Positions 1 through 7,343 of a DNA stretch of 16,448 nucleotides are shown here, in pieces. Origin of the DNA: JAWXBM01 sp964602895 (GTDB lineage: Bacteria; Pseudomonadota; Gammaproteobacteria; Xanthomonadales; SZUA-36); the NCBI GenBank assembly GCA_964602895.1, contig CAZRTG010000064.1, positions 1 to 16,448 of the forward strand. Direction: 5' to 3'. Position 1 is the stretch's first letter. Every line of letters starts with the position of its first letter. The translations under genes and the position numbers were made by a program. The notes under the pieces were generated by a model that ran no database searches, had not been told where the DNA came from, and saw nothing but the letters and a program-made list of their open reading frames with translations.

Positions 1-2
1 GT

Positions 3-767
3 GGTGCACCCAGTGCCGACCCCGAACACTTCATGCAGTTCCTGCCACGTATACGCACTGAATGTGACGCGGTGGTGAATATTTCTACCGGTGGCAGTTC
101 CCTGATGAGCCTGGAGGAGCGCCTGGCACCTGCCCGACGTGCCGAGCCGGAAATGTGTTCTTTGAACATGGGCACTATGAACTTCGGTATTTTTCCACTG
201 GCCGAACGTTATTCAGACTGGAAACACGACTGGGAACCCCGGTTACTGGATGCTACCCGACGCGTTCCATTCCGCAATACTTTTGAAGACATTGAAATGA
301 TCCTGGATGACCTGGGGGGCAATCGCGGGGCAAAGTTTGAATTTGAATGTTATGACATCGGCCAGATTGAAACGCTGTCCTATTATTTGAAAAAGGGCAG
401 GGTGCAAGCACCGTTATACGTGCAATTCGTTATGGGCGTTCTGGGCGGTATGGGCGCAAACCCGGAAAACCTGATGGCCATGAAAGCCAGCGCTGATCGT
501 TTACTGGGCGACCACTATGAGTTTTCCGTGCTGGCTGCGGGGGGTATGCAGATGAAGCTGGCCACCATGGGTGCCGTAATGGGTGGCAATGTACGCGTTG
601 GCCTGGAGGACAGTCTGACTATTGCGGCGGGTCAGTTGGCCAGCAGCAATGCCGAACAGGTGAGCAAAATCAGGCGGATACTGGCAGAACTGGGTTTTGA
701 AGCAGCCAGCGCGGATGAGGCCCGCGAGCGATTGCAACTCAAGGGTCGTGAGTTACAGGCCTTTTGA
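3..767 (+). CDS. BKACE (DUF849) beta-keto acid cleavage enzyme, 5'-truncated
   Basis: The protein enters from the left edge; reading frame 3 is open from the first bases, so the gene starts upstream of the window and 254 codons are visible. The family (3-keto-5-aminohexanoate cleavage enzyme, Kce, now BKACE) condenses a beta-keto acid with acetyl-CoA and releases acetoacetate plus a CoA ester, using a zinc-bearing TIM barrel. Seen here are the family block LEERLAPARRAEPEMCSLN followed by MGTMNFG, the segment RVGLEDSL whose Glu is the usual third zinc ligand, and the typical C-terminal end with SNAEQVSKIRRILAELGFE. The N-terminal HxH zinc ligands lie off the edge. BKACE members accept many beta-keto acids, so the substrate is not predictable. 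The next gene starts 22 nt downstream on the same strand, which suggests co-transcription. Confidence 0.9.
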   Translation, partial: GAPSADPEHFMQFLPRIRTECDAVVNISTGGSSLMSLEERLAPARRAEPEMCSLNMGTMNFGIFPLAERYSDWKHDWEPRLLDATRRVPFRNTFEDIEMILDDLGGNRGAKFEFECYDIGQIETLSYYLKKGRVQAPLYVQFVMGVLGGMGANPENLMAMKASADRLLGDHYEFSVLAAGGMQMKLATMGAVMGGNVRVGLEDSLTIAAGQLASSNAEQVSKIRRILAELGFEAASADEARERLQLKGRELQAF

Positions 768-789
768 AGATGCACAAGGAAATCAATTA

Positions 790-3348
790 ATGAAACTTGG
801 CGTTGGTATTGTGCTGCTTGCGCTGCTTGCCTCATTTAACACCGCCCAGGCCGCCCGAGAGCCGGTTCTCAAACAGATTGCGGTGCCGCACGACTATTAT
901 TTCCGCGAGATGTATCTGCCCCAGTTGACGACAGGACCCTCGTCATTGGCGTGGTCGCCGGATGGCCAATACCTGGTGTATTCGATGGCAGGCAGTCTGT
1001 GGAAGCAGGCGGTGAACAGTACGGAAGCCGAGCAGTTGACCGATGGTCCCGGTTACGACTATCTGCCGGACTGGTCAGGCAGTGGAAAAGTCGTGTTTTC
1101 CCGCTACCACAATGACGCTCTGGAGCTGTATGTCCTCGACCTGGCCAGCAAGAAAGTCAATCAATTGACCCATAACCAGGCAGTTAACCTCGATGCCCGC
1201 TGGTCTCCTGATGGTCAGCGCCTGGCCTGGATTTCCACCGCAGCTACGGGCCGCTTCAAATTATTTACCGGCGAGGTTCAGGGTGAGCCCGGCAAGGAAA
1301 TCCTGCAAGGCAATATGTTGCTGGCCGATCGCATCGAGCCACGTGACCGCTATTACTACAGTGAATACGACCATGAGCTGAGTCCAGACTGGTCGCCGGA
1401 TGGTAAGGAACTGATCTATGTTTCCAATCCGGATGAGATCTACGGTAGCGGTTCAATCTGGCGCCGCACCGCAGACGGGCAGGGTGGTGCCACCCTGGTG
1501 CGTAAAGAGGAGACCAGTTGGCGCACCCGTCCGGATTGGTCGCCGGACGGTAAGCGTGTGGCTTATTCGTCCTATTTGGGACGGCAATGGCACCAGCTGT
1601 GGCTGACAACGGCTGCTGGTGGAGGCGATCCGTTTCCCGTGAGCTATGGCGAGTTTGATATCACGGCCATTCGCTGGTCGCCAGATGCCAGTCAGTTGGC
1701 TTACGTATCCAACGAGTCCTTCAACACGGCGATCTGGATTCAGGATGTGATCAGCGGAAAAAAGCGACCGCTAAAAACCGACTCGCGTATTTATAAACGC
1801 AAAATGGGACAGTTGGTTTTACAAGTGACTGATGTCAATGGTAAGGCCCTGCCAGCGCGTATGTCGGTAACCGGCAGCGACGGCCGCAGTTATGCTCCAG
1901 ACACGGCGCGCATGCATGCCGATGACGGTTTTGATCGCAGTCAGCTGAGCGAGGAAGTTCATTACTTTCATGTGGCTGACAAGCCCGTGCTGCTGACCAT
2001 GCCAAAGGGCAAAACGCAGGTAAAAGTCTGGCGTGGGCTGGAGCACAGCATCGTTAGCGAAACCGTCAATATGAAAGCGGGCGAAACCGACTATCGCAAT
2101 ATCATTATTCCCGCGCTGGATATGCCGGCCGGCTGGTCACAATGGCACAGCGGCGATCTGCATGTGCATATGAACTATGGGGGAACTTACCGCAATCACC
2201 CGGCCGATCTGGTGGCGCAGGCAGAAGCGGAGGATCTGGATCTGGTGTACAACCTGATCGTCAACAAGGAACAGCGCATTCCCGATATAGCCTATTTTTC
2301 TCCGGAACCGGATGCAGCATCCAGCCAAACCTCGTTGCTGCTGCATGGCCAGGAGTTTCACACCAGCTACTGGGGCCATATGGGCCTGCTGAATTTACAG
2401 GAACACTTGCTGATCCCGGACTATGTGGGCTATCCCGATACCGCGGCCGCCAGTATTTACCCGGATAACCCTGCGGCGGTTGATCTGGCCCGCGAGCAAT
2501 CGGCGCTGGTGGGCTATGTGCATCCTTTCTATAACCCGCCTGACCCTGCTGCCGCGGGTCGCCTGACGCACGCATTGCCGGTCAATGCGGCATTGGGCCT
2601 GCTGGACTACATTGAAGTCCTGGGCTTCAGTTGGCATCGCGAAACAGCCTCTGTGTGGTATCGCCTGATGAATTGCGGCATGCGCCCGATAGCGGCGGCG
2701 GGCACCGACGCCATGGCAAATTATGCCTCCCTGCGCGGACCGGTTGGCCTCACCCGTGTTTATGTGGATACCGGCAGCGATCTGGATTTCTCCATTGCTT
2801 CTGCCATGGAACGTAAAACAGCCTGGCTGGAAGGTTTGCGCGCGGGCCGGACCATGGCCACCAATGCACCCTTGCTGGACTTTGAACTGGCCGGGCAGGG
2901 CCCGGGCAGCGAAATCAAACTGGCCGCAGGGCAGACGCTGGAATACAGCGGATTTTTACGCTCTATGGTGGGCGTGGACCATCTGGAAATTGTGGTCAAT
3001 GGTGGAGTCGTGCGTGAATTGGATTTGAGCAAAGATGGCCGTCATGCTGATCTGAACGGTGAATTGGATATCCAACAGAGTTCCTGGGTGTTACTGCGCG
3101 CCTGGAGCGACCAGCCGTCGGTGGATGTGCTGGACATCTATCCTTATGCCACTACCAACCCCGTTTTTGTACAGGTCGCGGATCAGCCCATGCAGTCAAG
3201 CAAGGATGCCGATTATTTTATAGCCTGGATTGATCGTATTACTGAATCGGCTGGTACTCATCCGGATTACAACAATGACCGGGAAAAACAGCAGGTGATG
3301 AATCATCTCTCACAGGCCAAAGCCCGGTTTGAGCAGTGCCGTGAGTAG
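790..3348 (+). CDS. Secreted TolB-like beta-propeller / CehA-McbA family metallohydrolase
   Basis: 852 aa from ATG 790, chosen because AAGGAAA (776-782) lies 7 nt upstream and the protein then opens with a clean signal peptide (MKLGVGIVLLALLASFNTAQA). The frame is open further upstream, but that would overlap the preceding gene. Residues about 45-340 form a TolB/PD40 beta-propeller with five WSPD motifs (W55, W138, W201, W250, W296). Residues about 340-450 look like a beta-sandwich linker. From about 450 a PHP-like metallohydrolase domain of the CehA/McbA type follows: GDLHVH (H458, H460), HGQEFHT (H519, E522, H524), GYVHPF (H578) and AGTD (D640). These are plausible divalent-metal ligands. 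The name CehA comes from carbaryl hydrolase, but this does not establish an ester or carbamate substrate here. The protein probably acts in the periplasm or outside the cell. It follows the BKACE gene closely and faces the symporter gene, with only 18 nt between the stop codons. Confidence 0.85.
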   Translation: MKLGVGIVLLALLASFNTAQAAREPVLKQIAVPHDYYFREMYLPQLTTGPSSLAWSPDGQYLVYSMAGSLWKQAVNSTEAEQLTDGPGYDYLPDWSGSGKVVFSRYHNDALELYVLDLASKKVNQLTHNQAVNLDARWSPDGQRLAWISTAATGRFKLFTGEVQGEPGKEILQGNMLLADRIEPRDRYYYSEYDHELSPDWSPDGKELIYVSNPDEIYGSGSIWRRTADGQGGATLVRKEETSWRTRPDWSPDGKRVAYSSYLGRQWHQLWLTTAAGGGDPFPVSYGEFDITAIRWSPDASQLAYVSNESFNTAIWIQDVISGKKRPLKTDSRIYKRKMGQLVLQVTDVNGKALPARMSVTGSDGRSYAPDTARMHADDGFDRSQLSEEVHYFHVADKPVLLTMPKGKTQVKVWRGLEHSIVSETVNMKAGETDYRNIIIPALDMPAGWSQWHSGDLHVHMNYGGTYRNHPADLVAQAEAEDLDLVYNLIVNKEQRIPDIAYFSPEPDAASSQTSLLLHGQEFHTSYWGHMGLLNLQEHLLIPDYVGYPDTAAASIYPDNPAAVDLAREQSALVGYVHPFYNPPDPAAAGRLTHALPVNAALGLLDYIEVLGFSWHRETASVWYRLMNCGMRPIAAAGTDAMANYASLRGPVGLTRVYVDTGSDLDFSIASAMERKTAWLEGLRAGRTMATNAPLLDFELAGQGPGSEIKLAAGQTLEYSGFLRSMVGVDHLEIVVNGGVVRELDLSKDGRHADLNGELDIQQSSWVLLRAWSDQPSVDVLDIYPYATTNPVFVQVADQPMQSSKDADYFIAWIDRITESAGTHPDYNNDREKQQVMNHLSQAKARFEQCRE

Positions 3349-3366
3349 GCCGGGCTCCCTATCGGT

Positions 3367-4821
3367 TCAAGCTTCGTAAAACAGATCAGGTTGTTCTTCA
3401 GTACCGTGTTGAGTCGTAAGTGAGACGAGCAACAAAGTGGGCAATGAAACCAGCCAACCCGCCCAGGAAGCGCTGAACCCAAAAGGCTCGCCAGCCAGGG
3501 TCCACACCACCGCACTGCTTCCGCCCAGCAACATGCTCCAGAAAGCGCCGCTGGCCGTGGTGCGTCGCCAGAACAGCAAGCCCAGCATGGGGAAAAACAG
3601 GCCCGCTGCTCCAAAGGTATAGGCAAACAACACCAGGTCCAGCACATTGGGCACCAGGTAAGCCAGGCTGATGGCCAGAACGCCCAGAACCACGGTCAAT
3701 ATCCGTGCAACCAGCACGATATTGCTTTCACTGGCCTGGGGGCGGATAAACTTGCGGTAAATGTCGTGCGTGACAATCGTCACTGGTCCCATCAAACAGG
3801 AATCTGCGGTCGACATAACCGCTGCAATATAGGCGGCGATGACAATACCGGTTATGCCCGCTGGCAGCAGCTTGATGATCATGGTGGGCGTGGCCAGTTC
3901 CGGGTCGGTCAGTTCCGGCACAAGGATGCGGGCGAACAGGCCGATCAAGGTGCTTCCTACCGCAAACAGCGGCCACTCTATGGGCACGCCTGTGAGCAGA
4001 AAAGCGCGACGTGCAGTACGTTCATCACGGGCAGCAATGATCCGCTGCAGGCTGGCAATACCGATAAACCAGGCAGGTAATACTGCAAACAACCAACCCA
4101 GTGCCTGCTTCCAACTGACCGCGCTCCAACTCACCATGCTGGCCGTTTCCGGGTCGTTGGCAAAATGCGCCACCATGCTGCCCCAGCCGCCCACCTGGTA
4201 CAGGCCAATGGGAACCATGATGAACACAATGCCAATCAGCAGAATCACCATCTGGAACACATCGGTGTAGATCACGGCTTTCAGCCCGCCCATAACGGTG
4301 TAGGCGAGAATGACCGCTCCCGCCAGGAATATGGCCAGGCTGAGGTTCATGCCGAGCGTCACCTGCAAGAGCTTGCCGCCCGCAATGACCTGGCCGCCGA
4401 CAAAAGTGAACCAGGCCAGCGCAATGACAATCGCAGCAGTAGTGCCGGTACGCTGATCAAATCGGGCAGAAAACAAATCGCCTGTGGTAAGGCCTTTCAC
4501 CCGGTCTGCCCAGCGTTTGATTTTGGGAACCAGCAGGAAAGACGCCAGAATTGCACTGAGGGCAGAAACCGCAATCAACCAGGAACCGGAAAACCCGATG
4601 CTGAAGCCCAGCCCGCCCATGGCGATGCTGAACCCGCCACCCAGATCGGTGGCTGCAGTTGATGCCGTGGTTTGTACCAGATTCATATTGCGGTCAGCGG
4701 CCAGAAAAGATTCGCTTTCGCTGCTCTCTTTTTTCGAACGCATGATGGACCAGCCTATCCACAGCAGGATGATGAAATAGGCAGCTATAGCCAGCAGATC
4801 CAGGATGTGTAATTCATGCAT
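3367..4821 (-). CDS. Sodium:solute symporter (SSS/SLC5 family)
   Basis: 484 aa inner-membrane protein with about 13 hydrophobic segments, in line with SSS transporters. The N-terminal segment (LLAIAAYFIILLWIGWSI), then SESFLAADRNM, then TASTAATDLGGGFSIA, match the first two helices of the family. ALAWFTFVGGQVIAGGKLL and AYTVMGGLKAVIYTDVFQ match the conserved middle helices. Members couple sodium entry to uptake of sugars, amino acids, carboxylates or urea; the substrate cannot be assigned. The ATG at 4819-4821 has a weak GGAA about 9 nt upstream. The gene is convergent with the metallohydrolase gene, with no hairpin terminator seen in the 18-nt gap. A role in importing a product of that enzyme is only suggested by position. 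Confidence 0.92.
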   Translation of the reverse strand: MHELHILDLLAIAAYFIILLWIGWSIMRSKKESSESESFLAADRNMNLVQTTASTAATDLGGGFSIAMGGLGFSIGFSGSWLIAVSALSAILASFLLVPKIKRWADRVKGLTTGDLFSARFDQRTGTTAAIVIALAWFTFVGGQVIAGGKLLQVTLGMNLSLAIFLAGAVILAYTVMGGLKAVIYTDVFQMVILLIGIVFIMVPIGLYQVGGWGSMVAHFANDPETASMVSWSAVSWKQALGWLFAVLPAWFIGIASLQRIIAARDERTARRAFLLTGVPIEWPLFAVGSTLIGLFARILVPELTDPELATPTMIIKLLPAGITGIVIAAYIAAVMSTADSCLMGPVTIVTHDIYRKFIRPQASESNIVLVARILTVVLGVLAISLAYLVPNVLDLVLFAYTFGAAGLFFPMLGLLFWRRTTASGAFWSMLLGGSSAVVWTLAGEPFGFSASWAGWLVSLPTLLLVSLTTQHGTEEQPDLFYEA

Positions 4822-4852
4822 GCGCGCTATTCCGGTTGGCGGTGCAGAGTAG

Positions 4853-4858
4853 ATTCTA
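4853..4858 (-). promoter_or_regulatory. Possible -10 box of the symporter promoter
   Basis: On the minus strand the hexamer TAGAAT lies about 32 nt upstream of the symporter ATG, close to the consensus TATAAT. No good -35 hexamer is seen at 16-18 nt spacing, so this is a weak call. The rest of 4859-5070 holds no gene that I can support; it contains one 12-bp palindrome (4962-4973). Confidence 0.25.
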
Positions 4859-4961
4859 TCTGAACTGCTGGGAGTGATTTTGCAGAGGCTGTATCAGAAT
4901 AGGGGCAAGCCTCTCAGCATCAGGCGTAAAAACCGCAGTGTTCCACCGGATCTTGCAGAAA

Positions 4962-4973
4962 TTCCCGCGGGAA
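4962..4973. repeat. 12-bp perfect palindrome TTCCCGCGGGAA
   Basis: A perfect 12-bp dyad between the symporter start and the tRNA-Asn terminator, in otherwise featureless sequence. It could be an operator or chance. It lies about 140 bp upstream of the symporter start codon, rather far for a simple operator. Confidence 0.3.
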
Positions 4974-5070
4974 CGTGTAGTCCTTATTCGCAGCTCGCCT
5001 TGATTTGGGAAAGACCTAAAACTTAACAGGCAAACCGGACAAGCAACCTACCCATTCACAGGTTTCACGC

Positions 5071-5098
5071 AAAAAAAAGCCCGCAATTTCTTGCGGGC
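5071..5098 (-). terminator. Rho-independent terminator of tRNA-Asn
   Basis: Read on the minus strand, an 8-bp perfect stem (GCCCGCAA/TTGCGGGC, 5079-5098) with a 4-nt loop is followed by eight T residues (5071-5078). It starts 12 nt past the CCA end of tRNA-Asn. Stem, loop and uninterrupted U tract are all textbook. Confidence 0.9.
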
Positions 5099-5109
5099 CT
5101 TTTCTGAAT

Positions 5110-5186
5110 TGGCTCCCCGGCACGGACTCGAACCGCGGACCTAGTGATTAACAGTCACCCGCTCTAACCAGCTGAGCTACCGGGGA
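5110..5186 (-). tRNA. tRNA-Asn (anticodon GTT)
   Basis: 77 nt including an encoded CCA. The acceptor TCCCCGG pairs perfectly with CCGGGGA, with G as discriminator. The D stem is GCTC/GAGC and the anticodon stem GGTGA/TCACT holds the loop CTGTTAA with anticodon GTT. The T stem CGCGG/CCGTG encloses TTCGAGT. No base breaks the fold. It has its own promoter and terminator and is a single-gene unit. Confidence 0.97.
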
Positions 5187-5202
5187 AGGGTTAAAGCGCG
5201 GT

Positions 5203-5231
5203 ATTTTCGGTGCTTACAGAGGGTGTGTCAA
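5203..5231 (-). promoter_or_regulatory. Sigma-70 promoter of tRNA-Asn
   Basis: On the minus strand a consensus -35 TTGACA (5226-5231) is separated by exactly 17 nt from GAAAAT (5203-5208) as the -10. A GC-rich discriminator (ACCGCGC) follows, as is usual for stringently controlled stable-RNA promoters. The tRNA starts 16 nt after the -10, so the leader is short. Confidence 0.75.
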
Positions 5232-5277
5232 GGCAGAAACAGAATATCTTTTCAGGATTGGGTATTTTTCTGTTAAA

Positions 5278-5859
5278 TCAAGGCACTGCGTCCGCTGAAG
5301 TGGGGCATAGGGAAGGGTCTATTTCGGGCATGGGTTGTCGCCGGACGCGGCCCAGATTGGATACCACCAACTTGCGTGCGGCGAGGGGGCCGCGAGCGTC
5401 GCAGAAGCTGATGCTGCTGTTACTGCCGGGAGAGCTGCCATTGGCAACGAACTTCAGATAGGGTCGGCCACTGCTGCTGCGTATCATGATCTGTTCCAGG
5501 CCGGGCTCCGCTGCCAATAACTGTTCTGTGGATTGAAATTGCTGGTCGCCATTCAGGTCATTGAGCACCAGCCAACCCAGGTCCCAGTTGCTGTCGGAGA
5601 GACAGCCGGTTGCTTTGCTGCCCGGGCAAATCACAATTTCGGCACTCAAACGCACGGCATCATTCCGGGCCATGGCCAGATGGGAGTGCAAGGCATGCAT
5701 GGCAGCCGACATCCGCTGGCGCAAGCCGTAGTCACGCAGGGCAGGGAGACCCTGTGCAAGGAGAATGGCAAGTATGCAGATGACCATCAGGCATTCGAGT
5801 ACGGTAAAGCCGCTGCCGTGGCCTTTGACGCATTCTGTCGAGTTAAAATTTTCGCCCAT
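5278..5859 (-). CDS. FimT/GspH-family type IV pseudopilin
   Basis: 193 aa. After a 17-residue leader with positive charge comes GFTVLECLMVICILAILLA, a class III prepilin signal: prepilin peptidase would cut after the Gly and N-methylate the Phe, and Glu5 of the mature protein is present. The hydrophobic helix is followed by a globular domain with the GspH/FimT pattern: RNDAVRLSAEIVICPGS, then a WDLGWLVLNDLNGDQQF block and a Cys-containing C-terminus. Such minor pilins prime type IV pilus or type II secretion pseudopilus assembly, and FimT proteins have been linked to DNA binding in natural transformation. It is an orphan here, with no other pilus gene in the window. It lies 93 nt after the aminotransferase gene on the same strand. 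The residues DLNGDQQFQSTE resemble a calcium-binding loop. The start is moderately certain; the upstream SD is weak (GGTGG). Confidence 0.85.
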   Translation of the reverse strand: MGENFNSTECVKGHGSGFTVLECLMVICILAILLAQGLPALRDYGLRQRMSAAMHALHSHLAMARNDAVRLSAEIVICPGSKATGCLSDSNWDLGWLVLNDLNGDQQFQSTEQLLAAEPGLEQIMIRSSSGRPYLKFVANGSSPGSNSSISFCDARGPLAARKLVVSNLGRVRRQPMPEIDPSLCPTSADAVP

Positions 5860-5952
5860 GCCACCAGCTTGGGCAAAACTTCACTGTCGGGCTAGAGCAA
5901 ATCGACCTGGCGTTTGTAGGAAATCAACCTGTTCTGCAGTCGTTGCCAATAC

Positions 5953-7149
5953 TTATGGCATTGCCGCCATCACCGCCTGGTTGATGCGTTTCACCGCGTC
6001 CTGCAGGTATTCCAGGCTGGCCGCATAGGACAGGCGCAAATGCCCGGGCGCGCCAAAGGCAGAGCCGGGTACGGTTGAAACGCCCGCTTCTTCCATCAGC
6101 CACTCGGCCAGGTCTACGTCGTTATTCAGCGCAGCAATCGCATCAATCACTCCCTGAAAAGACGGGAAGGCATAAAACGCCCCTTCGCAACTGGGGCAAT
6201 CCACACCCGGTATGCCATTCAGGGCTGCGCGGAAGTAGTCATAACGCTTTTGAAACGATAGGCGCATTTGCTCGACACAATCCTGCGGACCATCCAAAGC
6301 TGCAGCAGCAGCAGCCTGTGACACCGAGCCGGCACAGGATGTGCTTTGCCCCTGTACTTTGCGCATGGCCGCGATCAGGTCTTCCGGCCCGGCCGCATAG
6401 CCAATACGCCAGCCGGTCATGGCATAGGCCTTGGAAACCCCGTTGATGATGACGGTACGTTCTGCCAATCCGGGGCAGACATTCAACAGCGTGTGGTAGG
6501 GCTGTTCGCCCCAGTATATGTGTTCGTAAATGTCATCACAGACAATGTACACGCGCGGGAATTCATCCAGCACGGCCCCCAGTTTGCGGTATTCCGCGGC
6601 GCTGTACACCTTGCCTGTGGGGTTGGAGGGCGAGTTCAGAATCAACAAACGGGTTTGCTCGTTAATGCTATTGCGCAATTGGCGCGCCGTGATTTTGAAA
6701 TCGCGTTCAGCACTGCCACTCAATATCACCGGCTCACCGTCGGTGAGTTTGACCATATCGGGATAGGAAACCCAGTAGGGTGCAGGAATTATCACCTCAT
6801 CACCGGGGTTGAGCAAAGCCACCAGCAGGTTATACAGGCTTTGCTTGGCACCATTGGATACCAGAATCTGTTTGGCGTCGAACTCCAGGCGGTTGTCGCG
6901 TTGGAATTTTCGCACGATGGCCGCTTTCAGCTCAGGCGTTCCATCCACCGCGGTATAGCGGGTCTGCCCGGAGTTGATGGCGTCAATTGCGGCAGCCCGG
7001 ATGTGTTCGGGCGTGTCAAAATCCGGCTCACCAAAGCCCAGCGACACGATATCCTTGCCCTGGGCTTTCAGCTCCATGGCTTTCATGCTGACCGTGATCG
7101 TCGCCGATGGCTTGATCTGTTCGATACGGTTGGACCACCTTCCCGACAC
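5953..7149 (-). CDS. Class I aminotransferase, aspartate aminotransferase type
   Basis: 398 aa from GTG 7147-7149. This start is chosen because AAGGGAG sits 6 nt upstream and because it puts the SNRIEQIKPS block at the usual N-terminal position. An ATG at 7189-7191 would give 412 aa but has no SD. The cytoplasmic PLP enzyme transfers the amino group between aspartate and 2-oxoglutarate or related pairs. Seen are FGEPDFDTP (substrate loop), NSPSNPTGKVY, the PLP lysine in NGVSKAYAMTGWR (K240) and the carboxylate-binding Arg in LRLSYA. The protein belongs to the prokaryotic Ib/Ig group rather than the E. coli AspC group, judging by GEPDFDTP and by length. It is divergent from uvrB, an arrangement I recall from Pseudomonas. 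Exact amino-acid specificity is not certain. Confidence 0.93.
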   Translation of the reverse strand: MSGRWSNRIEQIKPSATITVSMKAMELKAQGKDIVSLGFGEPDFDTPEHIRAAAIDAINSGQTRYTAVDGTPELKAAIVRKFQRDNRLEFDAKQILVSNGAKQSLYNLLVALLNPGDEVIIPAPYWVSYPDMVKLTDGEPVILSGSAERDFKITARQLRNSINEQTRLLILNSPSNPTGKVYSAAEYRKLGAVLDEFPRVYIVCDDIYEHIYWGEQPYHTLLNVCPGLAERTVIINGVSKAYAMTGWRIGYAAGPEDLIAAMRKVQGQSTSCAGSVSQAAAAAALDGPQDCVEQMRLSFQKRYDYFRAALNGIPGVDCPSCEGAFYAFPSFQGVIDAIAALNNDVDLAEWLMEEAGVSTVPGSAFGAPGHLRLSYAASLEYLQDAVKRINQAVMAAMP

Positions 7150-7255
7150 TGCTTGCTCCCTTTTCTCCCATTCAGGCAGGAATATTGCCATTAAGCCAAT
7201 GGGCTTGTCGATGGCTGTTTGGGGTATGTACCGTCCGCGGGTTTCTTCGCTTGGG

Positions 7256-7261
7256 TATAAT
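7256..7261 (+). promoter_or_regulatory. -10 box (TATAAT) of the probable uvrB promoter
   Basis: A perfect TATAAT lies 82 nt upstream of the uvrB ATG. No convincing -35 (GTCCGC at 17-nt spacing), so activity may depend on an activator or be modest. I found no CTGT-N8-ACAG LexA box around it. Confidence 0.45.
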
Positions 7262-7279
7262 TGATCGTTTGGAATTTGT

Positions 7280-7295
7280 CCCGGCAGATGCCGGG
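7280..7295. repeat. Perfect hairpin in the uvrB leader
   Basis: CCCGGCA-GA-TGCCGGG is a 7-bp inverted repeat about 50 nt before the uvrB start. It would lie in the 5' leader if transcription starts at the TATAAT box. There is no U tract, so it is not a terminator. Its role is unknown. Confidence 0.5.
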
Positions 7296-7343
7296 CCAAA
7301 TCCTGCTTGCATCCAGTTACCGCCAGACTACAGGTTAACCGCA

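Noticed and set aside
5187..5277. A small gene between tRNA-Asn and the pseudopilin gene.
   Set aside because: The stretch is explained by the tRNA promoter; the open frame starting at 5210 runs antisense into the pseudopilin gene.
6346..7194. A 282-aa open frame on the plus strand.
   Set aside because: It is antisense to the conserved aminotransferase, has no recognisable domain and is a codon-bias shadow.
7150..7343. LexA (SOS) box upstream of uvrB.
   Set aside because: Only a half-site-like CTGT near 7215 is present; no CTGT-N8-ACAG was found on either strand.
7185..7343. A longer UvrB starting at 7185.
   Set aside because: The additional residues have no UvrB similarity, cover the TATAAT box and overlap the aminotransferase's leader.
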